DNA of 64,000 bases, from the NCBI GenBank assembly GCA_002928515.1, contig PERI01000003.1:434001-498000 (forward strand), written 5' to 3'. A program made the translations under genes and the position numbers. Source of the stretch: Hyphomicrobium sp. (GTDB lineage Bacteria; Pseudomonadota; Alphaproteobacteria; Rhizobiales; Hyphomicrobiaceae). The notes beneath the pieces were generated by a model that did no database searches, was not told the DNA's origin, and saw only the letters and a program-made list of their open reading frames with translations. Positions 45,607-54,127 of the stretch are shown here, piece by piece (position 1 is the first letter of the stretch; each line of letters begins with the position of its first letter).

Positions 45607-46068
45607 ATGGTTGTTGACATGGAACAGACGCGACCGGTTTCGGCGGCGAACTTGGGACGGTACAGCCTCATGTCGAGACACTTTGTTTCTCCTTATCGGA
45701 TATCAATGGACTGCTTGAGCAGAGCACGCTTGAAGTGTGTTTTTACGAGGACTTTGGCCATCACTGGCTCGTTGGTTTTCAGTGCATTTGTATTGGCATC
45801 CCAGTCACCCATCCATGCCAACACAGATCATTCGATAACGACCCTTTCAGTTGCTCAACGCAGTTTCGCTGAACGTCCGGCGATTGCCGTGATCGTGCGC
45901 AAGGCGTCCGTTTCAGAAGGACAGACATCGCGCGATGTTGCTCAATCGCGTTCCAGCTTCTTGACGATTGCGCATCTGTTTGGGGCGCTCATCGTTTTGG
46001 GCTTTCTCTTGCACACGCATGTGCGCTTTCGGAGACATGTCCAAGTTATGTCTAGGCGCTTGGACTAG
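45607..46068 (+). CDS. Hypothetical small membrane protein
   Basis: I do not recognise this 153-residue protein. It has a signal-anchor-like segment (TRTLAITGSLVFSAFVLAS) and a second hydrophobic segment near the end (IAHLFGALIVLGFLLHTHV). It lies between the sugar-phosphate transferase and the polymerase gene, three bases from the latter, which argues that it is expressed. The start is uncertain (candidate ATGs at 45607, 45619 and 45670). Confidence 0.5.
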   Translation: MVVDMEQTRPVSAANLGRYSLMSRHFVSPYRISMDCLSRARLKCVFTRTLAITGSLVFSAFVLASQSPIHANTDHSITTLSVAQRSFAERPAIAVIVRKASVSEGQTSRDVAQSRSSFLTIAHLFGALIVLGFLLHTHVRFRRHVQVMSRRLD

Positions 46069-46071
46069 CAC

Positions 46072-47538
46072 ATGTCAGATACCCTCGCCTCCTCATCTGT
46101 CGCCGATTATAACTTGGTCAGCAGGCCAAGTGAAAAAGGCGTGGCGCATGCGCTTTCGCTTTTTGCCGTTTGGCTGACGATTGCTATCAGCGCCCTAGTG
46201 TTTATGGAGCCTGCCCCGGTCGATCTTTTGACCATGGGGCTCATGGTGCTGTTACCCGTAGTCGGTTTGACGCGGCTTGATCCGAAACTACTTTTCGGTT
46301 TTTCAATCTGGTTGATTATTTTTGCACTTGGTATTGTCAGCGCTGCTGTATCGCGCGACGCGCCGACCGCGACCGTACACATGTTCGTGTCGCTTTATTT
46401 GTATGGTGCCTGCTTCCTGTTTGCGTCGTTCGTTGCCAAAAATCCAGAGGCGCACACGAAGCTCATTTTGAACGGGTATCTTGTCGCCAGCGTCGGTGCT
46501 GCATGTATTGGTATTGCTGGCTATCTCGACCTGTTTCCCGGTGCCTTTGATCACTTCACGCGTTATGGCCGTGCCACTTCAACCTTCAAAGATCCCAACG
46601 TCTTCGGCCCCTTCCTAGTTTGCGGGCTGCTGACGTCTCTGCATTTGTGGCTATCAAAACCGTTGCGGGCAGGACTTGTTCTCATCTTGCCGGCAACGCT
46701 TATCATGCTCGGTATTTTCTTTAGCTTTTCTCGCGGAGCGTGGGCTGCCGCTACTTTGGCATGTTCAATCTACGGCTTTCTTTATTTGGTGACAGCAAAG
46801 AAAAATAATCAGCGCGTGAAACTGATTGCGCTGTTCTTGCTTGCTGCGTTTGTTGCTGTCTTGTCGATTATGGTCGCTTTGCAATCCGACAAGATTGCAC
46901 AGATGTTGGAAGAACGCGCCGTCCTTGCGCAATCCTATGACACGGGTGTTGATGGTCGCTTCGGTGGCCAGAACAAAGCGATAGAAATTCTCATCGACAA
47001 TCCTCTCGGCATCGGTGCGCTGACGTTCTTTCGTTTTTATCATCCCGAGAACGTCCACAATATTTATCTCAATATGTTTTTGAGTACGACATGGTTGGGT
47101 GGGTTGCTCTATTTGATCGTTTGTTTGGGGACGTTGGTGTTCGGTTTCCAACACGCGCTGAAGTCGAGAAAAACTCAGCCGCTCTTTTTGATCGTCTATT
47201 CGGCGCTGGCCGCTAACATTGCGCTTGGTGTGATCATCGATACCGATCACTGGCGTCATTACTATCTGTTGATGGGTGTGGTGTGGGGGTTGATGGCGTC
47301 CGACCGCATGGCGCCGATGGAGGCAAGACGGACATCGCGCATTTTATCGCCGCAGCTGAATGTTGCCAGCATAGAAGGCTTATCATTGACCGACACGCAT
47401 CATCGCGGCCGTATTCTCAACCGATTATCTCAGCCCATTCTCAGCGTTCCGACGATGTGTCGGGGGAGGATTGTGCGTCGGCTACAACGAAGAGCTAAGC
47501 GACTGATTGTGAAGCACGTAACGGCATCGCATCGCTAA
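46072..47538 (+). CDS. O-antigen ligase/Wzy-like polymerase
   Basis: A polytopic protein with about eleven helices. The Wzy_C-type features are STFKDPNVFGPFLVCGLL, FFSFSRGAWAAATLACS and a periplasmic loop with NPLGIGALTFF and ENVHNIYLNMFL, whose histidine is conserved in ligases. It should polymerise or ligate lipid-linked repeat units in the periplasm. It is the last gene of the rightward exopolysaccharide cluster. The basic C-terminal tail (residues about 430-488) is unusually long. Confidence 0.85.
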   Translation: MSDTLASSSVADYNLVSRPSEKGVAHALSLFAVWLTIAISALVFMEPAPVDLLTMGLMVLLPVVGLTRLDPKLLFGFSIWLIIFALGIVSAAVSRDAPTATVHMFVSLYLYGACFLFASFVAKNPEAHTKLILNGYLVASVGAACIGIAGYLDLFPGAFDHFTRYGRATSTFKDPNVFGPFLVCGLLTSLHLWLSKPLRAGLVLILPATLIMLGIFFSFSRGAWAAATLACSIYGFLYLVTAKKNNQRVKLIALFLLAAFVAVLSIMVALQSDKIAQMLEERAVLAQSYDTGVDGRFGGQNKAIEILIDNPLGIGALTFFRFYHPENVHNIYLNMFLSTTWLGGLLYLIVCLGTLVFGFQHALKSRKTQPLFLIVYSALAANIALGVIIDTDHWRHYYLLMGVVWGLMASDRMAPMEARRTSRILSPQLNVASIEGLSLTDTHHRGRILNRLSQPILSVPTMCRGRIVRRLQRRAKRLIVKHVTASHR

Positions 47539-47773
47539 ACCTCAGGCATGGGAATAATTCCTGATATTTACCTGATTATTTCCTGTTTATTAGCGTCGCA
47601 TCCTTGGTGGGGCCCTGACATCCATCCGTATGTCTTTCATTGGCAAGCTGTTCAGCATCGTCGCTTCACTTCAAGCCCTGCATTCGAATTGAATTTTCAA
47701 AGCGTCACAATCGGTATTGCCGCGGCGGACTGAAGACAGTTACTAAGTAACAATCTGGAGACCGATTTTACCT

Positions 47774-49141
47774 ATGCCATTGCGCCGACGACTTTTATTT
47801 TTGATTTCACTCGTGCTGATCGTTTGTCTGATCGGCGGCGGTGTTCTGACCTATTGGCATGGCGTGCGCAAAATCGATCTCGAAATGTCGTCCGCTATAA
47901 ATGTGGGCGAAACCGCCATGGAAGATGCCATCGCCGCATTGGCAGCATCGAACGATGGTACGCACACGATTGGGCGCATTGTCGTGTCGTTCAACGGCGA
48001 TCGACATTTGCGCGCCAAATTGTTAGCGCCTGACGGGACAATCGCTCGTTCCTCTAGCGTTCGCCTGCCTACAGACCCTGCACCGACTTGGCTTTATGAT
48101 TTGCTCGTCAGCAAACCACAAGTTGTCAGCTTCGATTTGCCCGGCGAGTACAAATCTTTAGGCCGTCTTTCGATAGAAACCGATCCGCTCAACGAAGTGA
48201 GTGAAGTTTGGGAAGACATGAAGCTCAAGCTGATCATTGTGTCAGCTTTTTGTAGTCTCGTTCTCGCATTGGTTTATGTCACGGTGGGGCGCGCGTTGCG
48301 TCCGCTGGAGAATTTATCGACGGCGATTGGGCGCGTTGCAGGCGGCGATTTCCAAGCACAAGTGTCAGAAACCGGACCGCAAGAGTTGGCTGTCATTTAC
48401 AAACAGTTCAACGAGATGGCGGAACAGCTTGCGCGCGTCGAGCATCAAAACTTGCGTCTCCATGAGCAGCTCTCGACAGTGCAAGAAGAAGAGCGTGCTG
48501 AAATAGCCCGTGATTTACATGATGAAATCGGACCGTTTCTTTTTGCGGTCGATGTCGATGCTCAGACCATTCCGCCGCTTTTGATGCGCGGCGATAACGA
48601 AGATGTGCGAGAGCGGGCCAATGCTATTCGGCAATCTGTCGGGCATATGCAAACGCATTTGCGCGCCATCTTGAGCCGTCTGCGCCCTGCAACACTCGTC
48701 GATTTAGGTCTCAGCCACGCGGTCGATCAACTGATTGCGTTCTGGAAAGCGCGGCGGCCCGGCATCGTGTTCGAAATGGATATTACGGAAGTCAGTTTCG
48801 GCGCTGCACTCGATGCGCTGGCATTCCGCATATTCCAAGAAGGCACAAGCAATGCCGTGCGCCATGGTGCACCCAATCGCATTGTGCTGTCTGCGCGTCG
48901 CACCGAGAACAATCGTTTGCGTATCAGTGTTGTCGATAACGGCACTGGATTGAAGGCCACGGCATCGCGCGGATTTGGATTAACCGGCATGCGCGAACGC
49001 GTTACGGAAAAAGGTGGTTCTCTAGTCATCACCGAAGCATCTGGCAAATCTGGCGTTGTCCTCGTCGCCGAATTGCCTATTACACCTTCCAACCCAATTT
49101 TGGCTCATGCCAATGACGACACCAGAGCGGGCGCTGCATGA
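47774..49141 (+). CDS. Sensor histidine kinase, NarX/DegS type (HisKA_3)
   Basis: Two membrane helices (LLFLISLVLIVCLIGGGVL and LIIVSAFCSLVLALVYVTV) flank a periplasmic sensor of about 120 residues. A HAMP domain (RALRPLENLSTAIGRVAGGD), the phospho-acceptor H in EIARDLHDEIGPFLF (near residue 250) and a HATPase domain (EGTSNAVRHG, VVDNGTGL, RGFGLTGMRERV) follow. It overlaps the response-regulator gene by four bases. Its position just after the polymer locus suggests control of exopolysaccharide, an inference. Confidence 0.92.
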   Translation: MPLRRRLLFLISLVLIVCLIGGGVLTYWHGVRKIDLEMSSAINVGETAMEDAIAALAASNDGTHTIGRIVVSFNGDRHLRAKLLAPDGTIARSSSVRLPTDPAPTWLYDLLVSKPQVVSFDLPGEYKSLGRLSIETDPLNEVSEVWEDMKLKLIIVSAFCSLVLALVYVTVGRALRPLENLSTAIGRVAGGDFQAQVSETGPQELAVIYKQFNEMAEQLARVEHQNLRLHEQLSTVQEEERAEIARDLHDEIGPFLFAVDVDAQTIPPLLMRGDNEDVRERANAIRQSVGHMQTHLRAILSRLRPATLVDLGLSHAVDQLIAFWKARRPGIVFEMDITEVSFGAALDALAFRIFQEGTSNAVRHGAPNRIVLSARRTENNRLRISVVDNGTGLKATASRGFGLTGMRERVTEKGGSLVITEASGKSGVVLVAELPITPSNPILAHANDDTRAGAA

Positions 49142-49755
49142 AAATTCTACTCGTCGATGACCACGGCGTTGTGCGCGAAGGTTTGCGCCGGTTACTCTCC
49201 ATTCATTTCAATGCGACGATCTTCGATGCCGCCGATGTCGAAAGCGCGCTTGAAATCTACAAACGCGATTGGCCGGATGTCATCGTCCTTGATCTTAATC
49301 TTGAGGGCACGGGCGGGCTGGAAATGTTACGGCGCGTTCTTGTGACCGACGACAACGCAAAAATTATCATTTTCAGTATGCATCATGAACCGGTGTATGC
49401 CGTGCGTGCGTTACGTAGTGGAGCGCGGGGCTACATTTCCAAGAGCGCGCCGGTCGATGAATTGATTACGGGTATTCGCAAGGTCGCTGACGGCGGGCAA
49501 TATATCGATAGAGATTTGGCATCGCGTATCGCTGTCAGCCAGATATCAACCGACGATCCGCTGAAATCCTTATCGATCCGCGAGATAGAAATTTTGCGGC
49601 TTCTTGGCCAAGGCAAAAGCATGACGACGATTTCCGAAAATCTCGGCATTGCTTATAAAACAGTGGCTAACATTTGCACGCAGATGAAGGTCAAGCTCGG
49701 CGTCGATCGCACGGCAGACCTCATTCGGCTTGCTGTGGAAACTCTCAAAAGTTGA
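49138..49755 (+). CDS. NarL/LuxR-type response regulator
   Basis: A receiver domain with D7, D8 and phospho-acceptor D52 (VIVLDLNLEG) and the conserved lysine in YISKSAPVDE is joined to a LuxR-type helix-turn-helix (SIREIEILRLLGQGKSMTTI, YKTVANICTQMKVKLG). It is translationally coupled to the sensor kinase and so its cognate partner. Target promoters are unknown. Confidence 0.93.
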   Translation: MKILLVDDHGVVREGLRRLLSIHFNATIFDAADVESALEIYKRDWPDVIVLDLNLEGTGGLEMLRRVLVTDDNAKIIIFSMHHEPVYAVRALRSGARGYISKSAPVDELITGIRKVADGGQYIDRDLASRIAVSQISTDDPLKSLSIREIEILRLLGQGKSMTTISENLGIAYKTVANICTQMKVKLGVDRTADLIRLAVETLKS

Positions 49756-49783
49756 GCGCACCAGACGCTTGCATGGCGCGAAT

Positions 49784-50935
49784 TTATTTGCGCCAGCGCA
49801 ATTTATCGCGGGTGAGTTCTGACACGTTGCTGCACCCCATCAGCATCATGTCGCGCTCTATTTCAGTGCGAAGATTTGAAAGCGCCTTTTCAACGCCGGC
49901 TTGTCCGGCAGCAGCGAGCGCATACAGATACAGCCGACCTCCCGAGCAGGCTTTGGCGCCGACTGCGAGGGCTTTCAAGACATGGGTGCCGCGCGTGATA
50001 CCGCCGTCGCAGATCACGTCGATTTTGTCGCCGACAGCATCGACGATTTCAGCGAGTTGATCGAATGGGCTTCTTGAGCCATCCAGTTGTCGGCCGCCAT
50101 GATTGGAGACCATGATGGCGTTGGCGCCAATATCGACGGCACGCTTTGCGTCCTCAACACTCATCACGCCTTTAAGACAGAACGGGCGGCCCCAACGCTT
50201 GCGCACATCTTCGGCGTCTTTCCAGCTCATTGTCGGGTCCAGCATGTTGCTGAAATAGTCGCTGACCGACACCGAGATACTGGAACCTTCTTGGACGTGG
50301 GTATTCAATTGAGGAAGATCAAATTTCTCATGGGTGAAATAATTGAAAGCCCACGCGGGATGGAGTGCAAAACTCACTAAGCTGTTGAGGGTGAGGCGCG
50401 GCGGCGATGTAAATCCTGTCCGCAAGTCTCGTTCGCGGTTGCCGCCGGTGATGGTATCGACTGTCAGCGCCATGCAATCGAAGTTTGCAGCAAGGCATCG
50501 ATCGATCATACTGTTCGTAAGTCCGCGATCCTTGTGAAAGTAGAGCTGGAACATTTTTGGCGTTTTGATCGCAGCGCCGATTTCTTCGATGCTCACCGTG
50601 CCCAATGAGGAAATGCCAAACATCGTGCCGAATTTTTCTGCGGCCCGTGCCACCGCCCTTTCGCCATCGTGATGAAACAAGCGCTGGAGTGCAGTTGGAG
50701 CACAGAACAATGGCATGGCCAGCTTTTGGCCCATGACAGTGGTTGAAAGATCGACGCCGTTGAGCCCCGCTAAGACATTCGGAACCAAGTCGCACTGATC
50801 GTAAGCGTCAGTATTTCGTCGGCGTGTGATTTCATCGTCTGCTGCGCCATCGATATAATGAAATATCGGTCCAGGCAGACGACGCTTGGCTAGATTTCGA
50901 AAGTCATCGATATTTCGGCATCGTTCAATGCGCAC
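49784..50935 (-). CDS. lldD: FMN-dependent L-lactate dehydrogenase (alpha-hydroxy acid oxidase family)
   Basis: The enzyme oxidises L-lactate to pyruvate and passes electrons to the quinone pool. The conserved FMN and substrate residues are present: YIDGAADDE, FCAPTALQRLFHHDGE, QLYFHKDRGL, the catalytic histidine in SNHGGRQLDGSRSP, and CDGGITRGTHVLKALAVGA. The length of 383 residues is standard. It follows lldR on the same strand by 50 bp, with lldP divergent. Confidence 0.92.
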   Translation of the reverse strand: MRIERCRNIDDFRNLAKRRLPGPIFHYIDGAADDEITRRRNTDAYDQCDLVPNVLAGLNGVDLSTTVMGQKLAMPLFCAPTALQRLFHHDGERAVARAAEKFGTMFGISSLGTVSIEEIGAAIKTPKMFQLYFHKDRGLTNSMIDRCLAANFDCMALTVDTITGGNRERDLRTGFTSPPRLTLNSLVSFALHPAWAFNYFTHEKFDLPQLNTHVQEGSSISVSVSDYFSNMLDPTMSWKDAEDVRKRWGRPFCLKGVMSVEDAKRAVDIGANAIMVSNHGGRQLDGSRSPFDQLAEIVDAVGDKIDVICDGGITRGTHVLKALAVGAKACSGGRLYLYALAAAGQAGVEKALSNLRTEIERDMMLMGCSNVSELTRDKLRWRK

Positions 50936-50985
50936 CCTTGGCTCCTTGTTGCCAGTATAGATTTATTTCTGGCAACGCGCGTTCA

Positions 50986-51747
50986 CTACGCAAGGAAATC
51001 GCTCCGGCCAACACGCATGAGGGAGGTTTTGAGCCTTTTGCTGTCGCGCTGAATGTCCTCCACGGTTCCGAAAACGAAAAGAATATGATCAGCCGCTGCT
51101 TTCTCAGCACGATCGGGATTTCCAGAAATGACCGCTTCACCAATGGCGATATGTTGCTGGAGTAATTTCTCTCGCACGCCTGAACGGCGATAGAGATTTT
51201 CGCGATTGAAGAAAATATTATTTCGCAGAAGCTCACTCAATGCGCGCATCACATGCAGGACGATGGCATTGTGTGCGGCCTCATACACGGTGATGTGCAA
51301 TTTGACGTCGGCTTGCGCCTCTTGCGTTGGGTCCGATATTTTATGTGCTTTTCGCATTTCGCTCAGACAAGCTCGGATTGCGGCTTTATCGACTTCCGTT
51401 GCGCGGATGGCCGCTGATCTTGCCGCTTGGGCTTCTACCCATTTGCGAAATTCGAAATAATCAGCAGCCGCATTGTCGTTGCCGCGATAGAGGCTCGCCA
51501 ATGGCTGCATCATTGGGCCCAGAAACTCGGTGATAAACGTACCTGTGCGCTTTGTCGTGAGGAGGCCGCGTTCCGCCAAAATTTCAATGGCTTCACGCAG
51601 GGACGGGCGCGAGACATCGAGTTTCGATGCTAGGTCGCGTTCAGGTGCCAGCTTTTCACCTGGCCTCAGCGCACCTTCAAGAATGAGGGTCTCAATGTGC
51701 AAGGCTATCACATCGGCAATCTTCTGCGTGCGGAGCGCCTGGATCAT
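50986..51747 (-). CDS. lldR: FadR-subfamily GntR regulator, probable lactate regulator
   Basis: An N-terminal winged helix (LASKLDVSRPSLREAIEILA, GLLTTKRTGTFI) is followed by the all-helical FadR-type ligand domain (FRKWVEAQAARSAAI, DVKLHITVYEAAHNAIV, QQHIAIGEAVISGNPDRAEK) with its metal-binding histidines. Its position between lldD and lldP points to lactate-responsive control. The ATG at 51747 follows a GAGAGGG site; an upstream TTG at 51765 is possible. Confidence 0.85.
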   Translation of the reverse strand: MIQALRTQKIADVIALHIETLILEGALRPGEKLAPERDLASKLDVSRPSLREAIEILAERGLLTTKRTGTFITEFLGPMMQPLASLYRGNDNAAADYFEFRKWVEAQAARSAAIRATEVDKAAIRACLSEMRKAHKISDPTQEAQADVKLHITVYEAAHNAIVLHVMRALSELLRNNIFFNRENLYRRSGVREKLLQQHIAIGEAVISGNPDRAEKAAADHILFVFGTVEDIQRDSKRLKTSLMRVGRSDFLA

Positions 51748-51843
51748 GCACTCAATCCCTCTCAACCTTGCACAGCATGGGCCGTTATGCTGATGGCCCA
51801 GCTATGATGACAATATAGGCAAGACCGTCTGCACGGAAGGGTT

Positions 51844-51870
51844 TTGACCGCGAATTGTTCTTGGTATAAT
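51844..51870 (+). promoter_or_regulatory. Probable sigma70-type promoter of lldP
   Basis: A perfect -10 box TATAAT (51865-51870) lies 57 bp ahead of the lldP start. TTGACC (51844-51849) stands 15 bp upstream, or TTTTGA at 17 bp, as the -35 element. The -10 region overlaps TTGGTATAATTAAATGACC, whose GGT...ACC ends resemble a GntR-type operator, so LldR could act here. Confidence 0.5.
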
Positions 51871-51926
51871 TAAATGACCTGGGAAGCGCGATGCCTTAGC
51901 ATCGATTACAATGGGGAAAGACTCGC

Positions 51927-53576
51927 ATGTGGTCGCAAGTCTATGACCCATTCGACAACATGCTTCTGTCTGCGGCCGTGGCTGCCATTCCAGTTTTTGT
52001 ACTTCTAGGTGCGATTGGCCTGTTTGAAGTCCGCGCTCATCTTGCTGCCATCATGGGATTGGCGGCTGCACTTTTGGTTTCCATCATTGCTTACGGAATG
52101 CCGCCGCACATGGCTGGTATGGCCGCTGCGTATGGTGCAGCGTTCGGTCTTTTGCCCATTGGCTGGATCATTCTCAATGTTATTTTTCTCTACCAACTCG
52201 CGCAGGAAAAAGGCGAGTTCGAAGTTCTCCAACGCTCGATTGGGGCCATCAGCGACGATAAGCGGATGCAATTATTGTTTGTTGCATTTTCGCTGGGCGC
52301 ATTTTTCGAAGGTGCGGCAGGGTTCGGTACACCAGTTGCTGTATCGGCGGCGATGTTGATCGGTCTTGGCTTCTCGCCACTGGCAGCGTCAGGCTTGTCG
52401 CTCATAGCCAACACTGCGCCCGTTGCGTTCGGTGCATTGGGCACGCCCATCATCGCGCTGGCGGCTGTCACGGGCCTCGATTTGCATGAGTTGAGTGGGA
52501 TGGTTGGACGTCAGCTTCCTTTCTTCTCGGTGCTGGTGCCGTTTTGGCTGATCTGGGCGTTCGTCGGTTTTCGCAAGATGCTTGAAGTCTGGCCGCCAAT
52601 CCTCGTCGCTGGCTTATCCTTTGCAATCCCACAGTACCTCGTTTCTAATTTTCACGGGCCTTGGCTCGTCGATATCGTGGCCGCTATGGTTTCGATGGCG
52701 TGTTTGGCGCTCTTCCTGCGCAACTGGAGACCGGCTCGCACCATGACCGAAGTGCGCGATGCAGAGCACGGGCCATCATCGTTGCAACCCGCAGCCCAGA
52801 TGGTGACTGATAGTTCGGCCGCTGTGCGTCGGGCATGGACACCTTGGGTCATCTTGGCGGTATTTGTTTTCTTGTGGGGCACGCCTCAGGTTCGCGCTTC
52901 CCTCGATAATGTTTGGGTTGAGAAAGTGCCCGTCGCTGGGTTGCACGCACTTGTGCAAAAAGTACCCCCCGTCGTGGCTGCACCGCACACCGAAGCTGCG
53001 ATCTTCAATCTCAATCTGCTGTCGGCGACGGGAACCGGCATATTCATCGCGGCGATTATTTCAGGTTTGTATCTGGGATATAGCCTTGGCGGGCTCGTGC
53101 GCATGTATGCGCGAACGTTTTGGCTGGTCCGTTACTCGCTCATCACCATCGCCTGCATGATGGCGATTGGCTTTATCACGCGTTATGCCGGTACAGACGC
53201 CACTCTTGGGTTGGCGTTGGCTAACACCGGTTGGGCGTATCCATTTTTTGGCACGCTCATCGGTTGGCTCGGCGTGGCGCTGACGGGCTCGGATACATCA
53301 TCGAATGTCTTGTTCGGCGGTTTGCAGCGCATAACGGCTGAGCAGCTCAATATCGATCCTGTTCTCATGGCTGCCGCCAATAGTTCTGGCGGCGTGATGG
53401 GTAAAATGATCGATGCGCAATCGATCGTCGTCGCATCGACCGCGACCAAATGGTACGGCCACGAAGGCACTATCCTTCGCTTTGTATTCTTCCATTCGGT
53501 GGCGCTTGCTTCACTCGTTGGTTTATTCGTCATGGGGCAAGCGTATGTTTGGCCTTTCACACTGCTGGCCCGTTAG
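51927..53576 (+). CDS. lldP: L-lactate permease
   Basis: A secondary transporter with about 13 membrane segments and LctP-family blocks: FFEGAAGFGTPVAVSAAMLI, ANTAPVAFGALGTPIIALA, LTGSDTSSNVLFGGLQ and AANSSGGVMGKMIDAQSIVV. The length of 549 residues is normal. It is divergent from lldR-lldD and completes a lactate uptake and oxidation module. Confidence 0.94.
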   Translation: MWSQVYDPFDNMLLSAAVAAIPVFVLLGAIGLFEVRAHLAAIMGLAAALLVSIIAYGMPPHMAGMAAAYGAAFGLLPIGWIILNVIFLYQLAQEKGEFEVLQRSIGAISDDKRMQLLFVAFSLGAFFEGAAGFGTPVAVSAAMLIGLGFSPLAASGLSLIANTAPVAFGALGTPIIALAAVTGLDLHELSGMVGRQLPFFSVLVPFWLIWAFVGFRKMLEVWPPILVAGLSFAIPQYLVSNFHGPWLVDIVAAMVSMACLALFLRNWRPARTMTEVRDAEHGPSSLQPAAQMVTDSSAAVRRAWTPWVILAVFVFLWGTPQVRASLDNVWVEKVPVAGLHALVQKVPPVVAAPHTEAAIFNLNLLSATGTGIFIAAIISGLYLGYSLGGLVRMYARTFWLVRYSLITIACMMAIGFITRYAGTDATLGLALANTGWAYPFFGTLIGWLGVALTGSDTSSNVLFGGLQRITAEQLNIDPVLMAAANSSGGVMGKMIDAQSIVVASTATKWYGHEGTILRFVFFHSVALASLVGLFVMGQAYVWPFTLLAR

Positions 53577-53674
53577 ACGATTTCATAAGGATCACTTTTT
53601 ACGTCACGACCTAAGAGACCTTACTATTGAAAGCGGCACCACCATTGCCGCTCTGGCAAAAGGAGAGCGTCATT

Positions 53675-54127
53675 ATGCCAACCATCACTGTCAACGGCAC
53701 TGCCAAAGAATTCAATGGCGATGCGGATATGCCTCTGCTTTGGTTTCTGCGAGATGACCTCAATCTCACGGGCACCAAATACGGCTGCGGTGCAGGTGTG
53801 TGTGGTGCTTGCACTGTGCACATCGACGGCGTTGCCGTGCGCTCGTGCCAGACATCGGCCGCATCGGCCGCAGGCAAAGCGGTCACGACGATCGAAGGCT
53901 TGAGTGCCGATGGTGAGCATCCGGTTCAAAAAGCGTGGCGTCAACTCAGCGTGCCACAGTGTGGCTACTGCCAAGCTGGTCAGATTATGCAGGCCAGTGC
54001 GCTCCTGAGTAAGAACCGCGCGCCAACGGACGAGCAAATCGTCGAAGAGATGGCTGGCAACTTATGTCGATGCGGCTGTTATCAGCGCATTCACGAAGCC
54101 GTTCGCCTCGCAGCCGGAGGAGTATGA
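53675..54127 (+). CDS. Two-[2Fe-2S] small subunit of a molybdenum hydroxylase
   Basis: The subunit carries the plant-type cluster (KYGCGAGVCGACTVHIDG) and the helical-domain cluster (PQCGYCQAGQIM and NLCRCGCYQRI). This is the IorA-like small subunit of isoquinoline or aldehyde oxidoreductases. The ATG at 53675 has AAGGAGAG upstream; an extension to 53627 is rejected. It overlaps the large-subunit gene by four bases. Confidence 0.92.
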   Translation: MPTITVNGTAKEFNGDADMPLLWFLRDDLNLTGTKYGCGAGVCGACTVHIDGVAVRSCQTSAASAAGKAVTTIEGLSADGEHPVQKAWRQLSVPQCGYCQAGQIMQASALLSKNRAPTDEQIVEEMAGNLCRCGCYQRIHEAVRLAAGGV